A stretch of 14,989 nt of DNA. It comes from CAYNYM01 sp049366815. Its GTDB lineage: Bacteria; Desulfobacterota; DSM-4660; Desulfatiglandales; HGW-15. The DNA lies in contig JBMNCO010000173.1 in the NCBI GenBank assembly GCA_049366815.1, forward strand, positions 1 to 14,989, given 5' to 3'. The notes beneath the pieces were generated by a model. The model did not search any database. It was given only the letters and a program-made list of their open reading frames with translations, and was not told the DNA's origin. A program made the translations under genes and the position numbers. This document shows, piece after piece, positions 1 to 6,653 of the stretch. Every line of letters starts with the position of its first letter. Position 1 is the stretch's first letter.

Positions 1-37
1 AATCGTAACGCATCTGCAGATCCCATAAGAAAAGGAG

Positions 38-61
38 GTGAAAACAATAATACTCGATTAA
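38..61 (+). other. Strong Shine-Dalgarno with only a seven-codon reading frame
   Basis: AAGGAGGTG at 32-40 is a near-perfect anti-16S match but no ordinary gene follows it. The only frame it touches is GTG at 38 followed by six codons and TAA at 59-61, and the GTG lies inside the Shine-Dalgarno itself. It lies about 65 bases ahead of the secreted-protein gene and could be a leader peptide, a remnant of a lost gene or chance. Confidence 0.2.
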
Positions 62-116
62 CAGAAGGTTGCTGGAAAGCGTATCAATTTAAATACAAAT
101 CCTGATGGAGGGAAAA

Positions 117-698
117 ATGAAAAACAGTCTGAAGCGGTTCAGCCTTATGGGTTTAAGTATAGTTTGCTTTGTCTTCATGCTGGGCGTTGCCGGCGTTTCG
201 GCCCAGGAACTGGACATCAAACCCTGTTATGTTTGTACAAACTGCGCCTTGGATGAATCTGGCGATTATATGATTGATGAAGAAGGTCAATATATCCTCA
301 CTGAAGAGAGTGAGGAAGATTTTCCTGTATGGGAACAATGCATGGATCTTCCGAGTATCAACCTCTGGTCTAACGGGCTAATTGCAGTGGCCATATTGGA
401 TCCTGAGTTAAACCTAGAAGAATTTGGCTCAGCAAGCGCTTCTATCCGGGTAGATGATCTCCAAATTGGTGCGGAATCTGTAAAATGGTCTGTTGAGGAC
501 GTCAATCATGACGGTACCTTGGACCTGGTTTTTCATTTCTCCACTAACGATCTAATCCCAGAAGGCGAGTTTGAATCTATGGATCCTGGCACACATGAGT
601 TGTGTTTAACGCCGACCATCAATGAAAGTCCTGGGGAGGCGCTTTGTGATGATGCCATGTTTTTCACGAAAGGGCAAAAGAGCGCAAAGAAAAAATAG
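117..698 (+). CDS. Secreted Cys-containing acidic protein with DxNxDG repeat motif, function unknown
   Basis: Predicted 193-aa exported protein. Residues 1-29 form a Sec signal peptide (basic MKNSLKR start, hydrophobic core, likely cleavage VSA|QE). The mature part opens with a C-x2-C-x2-C cluster (Cys37, 40, 43), then an acidic stretch (about 45-70), and has further cysteines at 75, 163 and 177. That makes six in the mature chain, which suits disulfides in the periplasm or outside. From about residue 80 it reads INLWSNGLIAVAIL, then DVNHDGTLDLVFHF (128-141), then a Cys-containing beta segment. This pattern recurs in bacterial secreted proteins and carries a calcium-loop-like DxNxDG. The exact role is unknown. 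ATG at 117 is preferred because GGAGGG sits just upstream (107-112); an in-frame ATG at 105 would put that Shine-Dalgarno inside the gene. No enzyme motif or PEP-CTERM tail is seen; the C-terminus is Lys-rich. Confidence 0.82.
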   Translation: MKNSLKRFSLMGLSIVCFVFMLGVAGVSAQELDIKPCYVCTNCALDESGDYMIDEEGQYILTEESEEDFPVWEQCMDLPSINLWSNGLIAVAILDPELNLEEFGSASASIRVDDLQIGAESVKWSVEDVNHDGTLDLVFHFSTNDLIPEGEFESMDPGTHELCLTPTINESPGEALCDDAMFFTKGQKSAKKK

Positions 699-716
699 TC
701 AGCGAACATCCATAGA

Positions 717-764
717 GGGGCATTAGCCGACTCAAATCAGAAATGGCCTATTTTTCAATGCCCC
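717..764 (+). terminator. Inverted repeat after the secreted-protein gene, possible weak terminator
   Basis: GGGGCATT at 717-724 pairs with AATGCCCC at 757-764 (8 bp perfect), and AGCC can pair with GGCCT inside the loop. A TTTTT run (751-755) follows the inner stem, so the inner arm could act as a weak terminator. The loop is large and the classic layout is lacking. Confidence 0.3.
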
Positions 765-802
765 GTGTCGATAGCATCATAATAGGCGTTATTGATTCTC
801 GG

Positions 803-965
803 TAGGGCTCATCCGGAGACAGGCATTCCCGGTTTCGCGCTAGCAGCCCTCAGCGATCAGCTATCACCAAAAGCTATGCTGAGACAAGGCATTAGGCTGA
901 GCGCTGAATGCCGATGGCAGAATCTGAAAATGGCAAACCCGTCTCTCTGGAATCATTCTCCAGAG
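803..965 (+). repeat. Dispersed hairpin-ended repeat, copy 1
   Basis: The core (about 810-923) matches copy 2 with only a few differences across roughly 90 bases, including AGCCCTCAGCGATCAGCTAT and GGCATTAGGCTGAGCGCTGA. The left hairpin is weaker than in copy 2. The right part diverges, but a hairpin is still present at the equivalent place: CTCTGGA at 945-951 pairs with TCCAGAG at 959-965. It lies in the same orientation as copy 2, and together they bracket the PilZ-like gene. Confidence 0.85.
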
Positions 966-1406
966 TTACGGGTTGTCTTTTCCCCCTTTACAGAGGGGTT
1001 GCGATTGTTTCATGTCTTTTCTGCGCGCCTCTCGGCAAGGCCGATTCTCCCCATCCACCCGGCACTCTTTCTTTGTTTGCCCCTGTTTTTCAGGGTTCGA
1101 CACACCAAGTCCGAGTCACGTCCCGAAGGCCGCCGCCTTCATTGGTATGGTTTCAGGCATGATCCTGATCAGGCCTGTTCCGTCGACCCATGTTTGACCT
1201 CAAATGGCCCAATTTTGGATCAAGAGCCTGTCACGGCTTGTTTTTCAAAATAGCTCCAGAAGTTCGGCTCTCCTGTCTCCACCCCGCGTGGTTACGGGTG
1301 AGCATTGGCGGAAATGATGCTTGACGCGGGAGAGGATCAGGGGCCCAGGCCGGGCGGTGAAGATCTCCTCTCCGGTCTCGGAAAGCCGTATCTCAACTGC
1401 CCGATA

Positions 1407-1730
1407 TCAAAGGGACATGGACAGCCCGATCTTATAATGACCTTTATATGGCCCAGTCGTTAAGATTGTTATGTGTCTTATCTCGATCCTGACCTGCAGG
1501 CTTCCCTTGGGACTCGCGTAGGTCATGGTCATCTGATCGCCCGGCCTGAGATTTTTTAAGGCCTCTACTTGACTATCCAGCACAAGCATGCCCATCCCCC
1601 CGAGGCCCCTGTCCAAGACCTTGAATCGATATTTCTTTCCCCCTATTGTCGCCTCTAGGGTATGACCGGTGTCGGAAGCGTCAAAATAGGTCCTCCCCTC
1701 TGAACGCTTCTCCTCCCAAAAGTGCTCCAT
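1407..1730 (-). CDS. PilZ-like domain protein
   Basis: Predicted 107-aa soluble protein. PilZ domains bind cyclic di-GMP and control motility, biofilm and polysaccharide output. Visible here are a beta-rich segment GKKYRFKVLDRGLGGMGMLV (31-50), where DRGLGG resembles the family's D/NxSxxG motif with Ser replaced by Gly, and a closing strand HYKIGLSMSL typical of PilZ ends. The N-terminal RxxxR motif that grips the nucleotide is not clear, so cyclic di-GMP binding is doubtful. ATG at 1730 is chosen (AGGAAAAAGGAC upstream); a TTG at 1760 would add ten residues. It is the only convincing reverse-strand gene in the window and sits between two direct copies of the dispersed repeat, so it may have arrived separately. 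The frame after its stop stays open for about 50 codons, which hints at a once longer protein. The domain call is by pattern only. Confidence 0.68.
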   Translation of the reverse strand: MEHFWEEKRSEGRTYFDASDTGHTLEATIGGKKYRFKVLDRGLGGMGMLVLDSQVEALKNLRPGDQMTMTYASPKGSLQVRIEIRHITILTTGPYKGHYKIGLSMSL

Positions 1731-1819
1731 GTCCTTTTTCCTCGTTCGCTCACTCGGCAATCGTGATCAGGGGCGGACGGAACAAAAGGTTCCAGCCGCA
1801 TTTTTCCCTGTACTATCTA

Positions 1820-1978
1820 GGGCTAGTGCTCATCCGGAAATGAGCATTCCCGGATTCGCGCCAACAGCCCTCAGCGATCAGCTATCAGCAAAAGCTATGC
1901 AGAGACAAGGCATTAGGCTGAGCGCTGAATGCCGATAGCAGAATGCTCCATCCAGAAATCAAGTATTTCTGGATGGAA
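1820..1978 (+). repeat. Dispersed hairpin-ended repeat, copy 2 (MITE-like, with possible target duplication)
   Basis: Best-preserved copy. The outer ends carry CATCCGGAAAT (1831-1841) and its near-inverse ATTTCTGGATG (1965-1975), 10 of 11 matching. Each end also folds on itself. The left hairpin pairs ATCCGG...AAT with ATT.CCGGAT (1832-1855). The right hairpin pairs CCATCCAGAAAT (1948-1959) with ATTTCTGGATGG (1965-1976), a perfect 12-bp stem. The element is bounded by ACTATCTA at 1812-1819 and again at 1979-1986, as expected of an 8-bp target-site duplication. It encodes no transposase, so if mobile it would depend on one supplied elsewhere. Confidence 0.85.
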
Positions 1979-2048
1979 ACTATCTAACACGGATTCGTGT
2001 CTGCCACAAGTGCCCCTGCGCCCAGGATAACCCTCAAGGCCTCATCCG

Positions 2049-2064
2049 CGGCACGGCCTTTGCA
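2049..2064 (+). promoter_or_regulatory. Candidate sigma-54 (-24/-12) promoter upstream of the TPR lipoprotein gene
   Basis: CGGCAC-N5-TTGCA matches the sigma-54 consensus TGGCAC-N5-TTGCW at all but the first base, with the GG and GC elements correctly spaced. It lies about 260 bases ahead of the TPR lipoprotein start, on the same strand, and two sigma-54 activators are encoded in the window. The long leader makes it less certain than the 11025 site. Confidence 0.45.
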
Positions 2065-2222
2065 TCACCTTCGTCCTGAATCCACCGTCCAATTTTCCAA
2101 TCATCAATAAGAACAACGGATTTTGGCGCACACCTGGTGAGTCAGGGTTCGTAGGGCTGGTCTTCCCAGGTCTGAGGTGTTACATTACAATCCAATGGTG
2201 GATTTGGGAGATGATAAATGGA

Positions 2223-2251
2223 TTGAAATAAATTATGATAATCTGTATGAT
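2223..2251 (+). promoter_or_regulatory. Candidate sigma-70 promoter for the TPR lipoprotein gene
   Basis: TTGAAA (2223-2228), 17-base spacer, TATGAT (2246-2251). The spacing is ideal and each hexamer differs by one base from consensus. The -10 overlaps the second of two direct TATGATAATC repeats (2234-2243 and 2246-2255). A start near 2258 would give a leader of roughly 65 bases. Confidence 0.45.
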
Positions 2252-2324
2252 AATCAACTAAAATTAACATTTTTTTATTTTTCGGCTTTGATAACACCTT
2301 TCGTGACAGGAGCGCATTAGTCTT

Positions 2325-4643
2325 ATGAAACAAGGAATAAAGAAAGCCATTACGCTGTGGGCCGTTCTCACCTTATCCATGATTTTTGCGGGCCCCGGGT
2401 GTGCCAGCAAGGAAGAAAAGGCAGCGGATCATCTTGAAAAAGCGAGACGATACATACAAGGTGATGACTTAAAAAAGGCCGTGATTGAGCTGAAAAACGT
2501 GATTCAATTGGACCAGAGGGATGCTCAAGCCTATTATGAACTGGGTGAAACCTACCTGAAACTCAAGCAGGGAAAGGAGGCCTTCCAGTCCTTTTCCAAT
2601 GCGGTGTCTATCAATCCCGATCATTTGAAGGCACAGCTCAAGATGGGGCAGATCTATTTGCTGGGCAAAAAGACGGATGAGGCCAGGAAAAAGGCTGAGT
2701 TGGTATTGGAAAAATCCCCGCAAAACGTCGAGGCGCTTCAACTCCTTTCCGGTGTTCAGGTGCAGGAAAGGGATATTGATTCAGCCATAAAGACCCTTGA
2801 AAAAGTCATGGAGGTTGATCCAAAGAACTTCCAGGCACAGCTTTCCCTGGCGCGATTATTCCTTTTGACGGGGGAAAGGGAGAGAGCGGAAACCTTCTAT
2901 TCCGAGGCGATCCTGCTGGAGCCCTCTTCCCGGGTGCCCTATGTGGAGTTGTCGCGTCTTTACGGGGCACTGGGCCAATGGGACGAATCCGAGGAAACCT
3001 TAAAGAAGATGATCGAGGCCTCGGGATCTGATTACCAGAACCTGGATATCCTGGCCGCCTTCTATGAGAGCCGGAAAGAATTTGAAAAGGCGGAAAGGAC
3101 CTATAAGGATGCTGTGGCATCCGCTCCCAGAGAAGTGAGCGCACCGCTCATGAACCTCGCAGGGTATTATAGCCGCCGCAAGGACTACGAACAGGCACTG
3201 GAGGCCATGAACAAGGCCCTGGCCGTCAAACCGGAGGACCAAAACATCCTTCTCAGCATTGCGGAACTCCATTATCGCAATGGAAAGATAGATGCCGCCG
3301 AAGGGGTTGTCGACAAGATCCTGGAAAAAGACGGAGGACAGTTGGGCGCCAACTATATCAAGGGCCGGATCCTTCTCAGCAAGAGAGACTTCACAGGGGC
3401 CCATGAGCGGCTCGATTTGGTCACACACGAGAGTCCCCGGAACAGCAGTGCCTTTTATTTCAAGGCCCTCTCGTCGATCGGAAAAGGAGAGCCCAAGTTG
3501 GCTCAGCAGGACCTGGTCAAGGCCGTTGAGCTGAACCCTCGCCATTTTGACGCACGGCTGCTCCTGGCTGAATTCTACCTCAGGGAGAGGAATCAGGCCC
3601 TGGCGCGTCAACAGATAGATGCGCTCTTAGAGATGGCACCCCGAAATTTCAGACCCCATGCCCTCCTGGGGAACCTGAAGATGCTGGAGAAGGATACCGA
3701 GGGCGCGGAGTCGGCCTACAAAACGGCCCTGGAACTCAACCCCGACTATTCCTCAGGATATGTAAAGCTCGGTCTTGTCTACGATCTTACAAAGCGGCCC
3801 GGGGATGCGATGAAGAGCTTCAGCAAGGCCCTTGAAATGAATCCGATGCAACTGGACGCCTTGGGTTTGATTGTGGGTATGCATATCAGAGACAAGAAGT
3901 TTGACGACGCCTTGAGGATATGTGAAGAGCAGAAGAAAAGGTCGGCGGACAATCCGGCGATCCTGGCGAATATAGAGGATCTTCAGGGAAAGATATTTCT
4001 TGCAAAGAAGGATCTGAAAAATGCAGAGGAGCATTTCAAGAAGGCGATAGAAATTGAACCCCGTATCTTTTCGCCCTATGTGGCATTGGCCCGAATCTAT
4101 ATTGCCGAGAAGAGAATAGATGAGGCCGTTAATCAATACGAAGATATCCTGAAAAAGAATCCCAACTTTTTGGCCGGATACATGGCCTTGGGTACCATTT
4201 ACGACCAGCAGGGTGACGGTGAAAAGGCCGAGGGCTACTACAGAAAGGCCCTCGAGATCAAGGAAGACTTTGCTCCTGCGGCAAATAACCTTGCCTGGAA
4301 CCTTGCAGAAAGAGGCGGTAACATCGATGAGGCCCTGAAGTACGCGCAAATCGCAAAAGAACAGGCGCCCAGAAGTGCCGGTGTGATGGATACGCTCGGC
4401 TGGATTTATTACCTGAAAGGCAGTTACCTGAATGCCCTCTCAGAACTCGGTGACAGCGTCGAACTCCAACCGGACAATGCCGTGATCAATTATCACCTGG
4501 GCATGGCCTACTATAAGACGGGTAAAACGGATGCGGCGCGGGATCAACTGGAAAGGGCTCTGGAAATTGACGCGGATTTCAAGGGGGCGGACGAGGCCAG
4601 AGAGATCTTGGAAGAAATAAAAAGGTCGTCAAAAACTGAATGA
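2325..4643 (+). CDS. TPR-repeat lipoprotein, PrsT-like
   Basis: Predicted 772-aa exported protein made almost entirely of tetratricopeptide repeats, a scaffold for protein-protein contacts. The N-terminus is a signal sequence ending in AGPGC, so Cys26 is a likely lipid-attachment site, though Pro-Gly before it is an imperfect lipobox. From about residue 33 to the end run roughly twenty 34-residue units with the usual W/LG/Y/A/P spacing (for example AYYELGETYLKLKQGKEA, VMDTLGWIYYLKGSYLNA). The opening repeat, AVIELKNVIQLD, resembles PrsT of XrtA/PEP-CTERM exopolysaccharide systems, although PrsT is usually somewhat longer. That assignment is inferred from this motif and from the export genes downstream. 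ATG at 2325 has AGGAG at 2308-2312, a rather long spacing of 12. It probably acts in the periplasm on a membrane face, helping assemble or export surface polymer. Promoter candidates lie at 2049 and 2223. Confidence 0.93.
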   Translation: MKQGIKKAITLWAVLTLSMIFAGPGCASKEEKAADHLEKARRYIQGDDLKKAVIELKNVIQLDQRDAQAYYELGETYLKLKQGKEAFQSFSNAVSINPDHLKAQLKMGQIYLLGKKTDEARKKAELVLEKSPQNVEALQLLSGVQVQERDIDSAIKTLEKVMEVDPKNFQAQLSLARLFLLTGERERAETFYSEAILLEPSSRVPYVELSRLYGALGQWDESEETLKKMIEASGSDYQNLDILAAFYESRKEFEKAERTYKDAVASAPREVSAPLMNLAGYYSRRKDYEQALEAMNKALAVKPEDQNILLSIAELHYRNGKIDAAEGVVDKILEKDGGQLGANYIKGRILLSKRDFTGAHERLDLVTHESPRNSSAFYFKALSSIGKGEPKLAQQDLVKAVELNPRHFDARLLLAEFYLRERNQALARQQIDALLEMAPRNFRPHALLGNLKMLEKDTEGAESAYKTALELNPDYSSGYVKLGLVYDLTKRPGDAMKSFSKALEMNPMQLDALGLIVGMHIRDKKFDDALRICEEQKKRSADNPAILANIEDLQGKIFLAKKDLKNAEEHFKKAIEIEPRIFSPYVALARIYIAEKRIDEAVNQYEDILKKNPNFLAGYMALGTIYDQQGDGEKAEGYYRKALEIKEDFAPAANNLAWNLAERGGNIDEALKYAQIAKEQAPRSAGVMDTLGWIYYLKGSYLNALSELGDSVELQPDNAVINYHLGMAYYKTGKTDAARDQLERALEIDADFKGADEAREILEEIKRSSKTE

Positions 4644-4981
4644 GGGGAAGAGAATATTCGGACTTTTTGCTTTTCCGGAGCATTGGCGTCCAAAACAAGT
4701 CTACTTTTTGTGCGGGATAGTGTTAAATCAGGCATTTGGAAATGCAAAACAGTCATCTTCACATTGAGGATCCCACCCAGGCAGCGGAAAGCAGGGACCG
4801 GGATTTTCTCGGCGCGGGCGTATTTCGGCCCTGAATCAGGACAGATGAAGGGCCGAAATCCCGCAACGACCGGAGCCACGGATGGCGGAGGGAGCGTAGC
4901 GGAGAGAACATGCCGGTCCCTGCTTGGAGCGGCACATTCTATTTTGGACAAGAGTGTTTCCGGATACTTTTTTATTGATCA
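4644..4981. other. Non-coding region with structured element
   Basis: The 338-base gap contains a perfect palindrome GCATTT-GG-AAATGC (4732-4745), the large nested inverted-repeat element at 4789-4925 and a lone TTTCCGGAT (4957-4965) that matches the end of the dispersed repeat. A long frame crossing 4683-4985 is judged spurious because it spans the structured element and has no ribosome binding site. No clear terminator follows the TPR gene. Confidence 0.55.
4789..4925 (+). repeat. Compact nested inverted-repeat element (structured RNA or MITE-like)
   Basis: Outer arms AAGCAGGGACCGG (4789-4801) and CCGGTCCCTGCTT (4913-4925) are 13-bp perfect complements closing a 137-base unit. Inside is a second stem, ATTTCGGCCCT (4822-4832) with AGGGCCGAAAT (4849-4859). 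It is extended by GCGGG (4814-4818) with CCCGC (4860-4864) across a three-base bulge. A short GCCA-CGGA-TGGC hairpin (4875-4886) makes a third arm. The geometry is that of a closed multibranch fold. It lies between the TPR gene and the coiled-coil/kinase operon and encodes nothing evident. Confidence 0.65.
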
Positions 4982-6151
4982 ATGAAATCTTTTCCTTTCA
5001 AGGTATTATTTTTATGCATTTTTCTGCCCCCTCTTCTGTATGTTTTGACGATTCAGGGGCTGGAAGGATATTTAAAAGGCCGTGAACTGACTGCGCTGAA
5101 TAGGATTCTCATCCAGAACCATGAGGCCCTCTATGAGGGCCGATATTCCGTCCGTGAGGAAGTCAATCGTAATATCGGGGAGTACATCGGCGATAGCCTG
5201 AAATACGCCCTCGGGATCAGGCTGCAGATTCTGGTCAAGACGCGGGATGATCATATCCTCTATCCGACGCTGTTCAAAAGAGAGACGGGAGACTTTGAAG
5301 ATGAAGATGATTTTTCCGTGCTGCCTCATGAATCCCTTGACTACACGGAAGTGGCGGCGGAAAATTACAGAATTTTGAATGAGGGCCTTGTCGTGTCCGT
5401 TGATGTGCGGGTCAGGCACAACGGTTGGCTGTCGAACAGCATCCTCGTACTCTATGTCTTTGCCTCTCTTTTTGTCCTGAGGGTATTCATCAGGCGCGGG
5501 CTGAGGGAATCTGAAAGGCAGGAGTCGCAACAAAAGGCCAGGATAAAAGGCCTGTCGCTTCAACTGGGCGACATGGAGGCCAGGCTCAAGGACGTAAAAT
5601 CAAAGGAATCCGTTTACGAAGAAAGGATATCAGGGCTCAAGAAGGAGAAGGGAGACCTTTCAAGGGATATCGATGGATTACTCGAAGAACTGGAACGTCT
5701 TGAAACCGGTCTTGAAAACCAGAGGCATCTCAAAGAGGACCTGGAAGTGGAGGTCCTGGATCTCCGAGAGCAGATCGATCAACTGAAGGGGAAACTGGAA
5801 AGGCCCAAACATAAGAAAAAAAAGAAAGAGACGATCAGCAAGAGATTTAAGGTGCTTTACAAAAATTTAGATTTTTCAGATCGTGCTGTTGAAGGCTTCC
5901 TTTCTCTTACGGATGAGTTTCAATTAAAGGCCGAAGCAATCATCCACCAACTCAATGAGGATGACACATCGATTTCAGTCAAGCGGAAAGTCTTTGGTAA
6001 GGGCGGTAAACTGAATGTCCTGGAGACGGATTTTTCCTATTCGGGACGCATCTATTTTCAAAAGGATGCCCATTCCAGATGCAGGATTGTGGCGATAGGG
6101 ACCAAAAACACCCAGGAGAGAGATCTCACCTATCTCGAGACCTTGAAATAA
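4982..6151 (+). CDS. Two-TM coiled-coil protein with a C-terminal alpha/beta domain, function unknown
   Basis: Predicted 389-aa inner-membrane protein. TM1 lies at about 6-24 and an extracytoplasmic region at 25-151, with acidic FEDEDDF at 105-111. TM2 is at about 153-170, followed by a long heptad coiled coil (about 172-272), a Lys-rich linker KHKKKKKE (276-283) and a compact C-terminal domain (288-389). The layout resembles a sensor: a loop outside and a coiled coil carrying signal to a cytoplasmic domain. I do not recognise the family firmly. The last 100 residues (GRIYF near 345, IVAIGTKNTQERDL near 368) loosely echo a RelE/ParE-like strand order. It is followed after 110 bases by a receiver gene and then by a hybrid kinase, so the three probably act together. 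ATG at 4982 has no obvious Shine-Dalgarno. An A8 run near 5816-5823 encodes the Lys tract and could slip. Confidence 0.88.
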   Translation: MKSFPFKVLFLCIFLPPLLYVLTIQGLEGYLKGRELTALNRILIQNHEALYEGRYSVREEVNRNIGEYIGDSLKYALGIRLQILVKTRDDHILYPTLFKRETGDFEDEDDFSVLPHESLDYTEVAAENYRILNEGLVVSVDVRVRHNGWLSNSILVLYVFASLFVLRVFIRRGLRESERQESQQKARIKGLSLQLGDMEARLKDVKSKESVYEERISGLKKEKGDLSRDIDGLLEELERLETGLENQRHLKEDLEVEVLDLREQIDQLKGKLERPKHKKKKKETISKRFKVLYKNLDFSDRAVEGFLSLTDEFQLKAEAIIHQLNEDDTSISVKRKVFGKGGKLNVLETDFSYSGRIYFQKDAHSRCRIVAIGTKNTQERDLTYLETLK

Positions 6152-6171
6152 AATGAGATATTCAGCATGTC

Positions 6172-6206
6172 GGCGTGTTATGCCGGGGTCGGCATGGCAT
6201 GTCGCC
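6172..6206. repeat. Inverted repeat in the operon gap
   Basis: ATGCCG (6180-6185) and CGGCAT (6190-6195) form a perfect 6-bp stem with a GGGT loop, and GGCG (6172-6175) can pair with CGCC (6203-6206) outside it. CATGTCG is also repeated directly at 6166 and 6198. No T run follows, so it is unlikely to be a strong terminator; it may be an mRNA-stabilising or processing hairpin between the coiled-coil and receiver genes. Confidence 0.4.
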
Positions 6207-6261
6207 CTGTAGATTTCGTGACCATGCCTCATATTTATCTGTAAAGCCGGGTACATGAAAT

Positions 6262-6639
6262 ATGGAAAAGGGAAAAAGCAGAGTAATCCTAGTGATTGAG
6301 GATGATGAGGACATCCTTAATATGCTCATAAAGCATCTTACATACCTCGGGTATGCAGTCCTCAGTGCTGCGGATGGAATGGAGGGGCTGAAGGTCCTGG
6401 AGTCCGGCGGATACGACTTGGTCATTACGGATATTGTCATGCCATTTGTCAGTGGCGTGGGCGTGGTGACCGCCTTGAAAGAAAAACATCCTGACATCCC
6501 AGTCATTGCAATCACGGGTTACGGAAAAGAACCTGAAGCAGCGGCCCTTGAAAAAAAGGCGGACCTTGTATTGGCGAAACCCGTCAGGATTGCGGATCTC
6601 AAGAAACATATCGAGACCTTGTTGGCGCAGCATTCCTGA
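6262..6639 (+). CDS. Single-domain CheY-like response regulator
   Basis: Predicted 125-aa receiver with no output domain. All receiver landmarks are present: acidic pocket Glu13-Asp14-Asp15 in VIEDDED, phospho-acceptor Asp57 in DLVITDIVMP, Thr85 in AITGYG and Lys106 in LAKPV. It should accept a phosphoryl group from a histidine kinase and act by protein contact or as a phosphorelay shuttle. The obvious partner is the hybrid kinase that starts 14 bases downstream, very likely on the same transcript. No strong Shine-Dalgarno is seen ahead of ATG 6262. The MEKGKSR start is normal for this family. Confidence 0.95.
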   Translation: MEKGKSRVILVIEDDEDILNMLIKHLTYLGYAVLSAADGMEGLKVLESGGYDLVITDIVMPFVSGVGVVTALKEKHPDIPVIAITGYGKEPEAAALEKKADLVLAKPVRIADLKKHIETLLAQHS

Positions 6640-6653
6640 CTCCTTCACAGGCG

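Larger units (their letters stand above)
699..1406. other. Non-coding stretch between the secreted-protein and PilZ-like genes
   Basis: This 708-base gap holds the inverted repeat at 717-764, repeat copy 1 (803-965) and a hairpin at 1154-1177 (CAGGC and TGATC arms around a CT loop, one mismatch, no T run). Open frames here run through the repeat, overlap one another and have no ribosome binding site or recognisable protein pattern. I see no credible gene. On the reverse strand, the frame of the PilZ-like gene continues open for about 50 codons past its stop. Confidence 0.6.
1731..2324. other. Intergenic region with repeat copy 2 and stacked promoters
   Basis: This 594-base gap holds repeat copy 2 with its flanking 8-bp direct repeat, a sigma-54-like site (2049-2064), a sigma-70-like promoter (2223-2251) and an AT-rich leader ahead of the TPR lipoprotein gene. 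No credible gene is seen. A small inverted repeat, GGAAC with GTTCC around 1780-1795, sits upstream of the reverse-strand PilZ-like gene. Confidence 0.6.

Noticed and set aside
1125..1140. GAAGGC-CGCC-GCCTTC hairpin as terminator
   Set aside because: Short stem, no T run, and no gene ending just upstream.
792..1253. Forward open frame of about 150 codons
   Set aside because: It runs through repeat copy 1, overlaps other frames of similar length, and lacks a ribosome binding site or protein-like pattern.
3000..4349. Long reverse-strand frames inside the TPR gene
   Set aside because: Shadow frames of a strongly biased repeat-rich gene; no family pattern and the forward frame is clearly coding.
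4683..4985. Forward open frame of 100 codons
   Set aside because: It spans the self-complementary element and runs into the next start without a Shine-Dalgarno; base pairing explains the sequence better.
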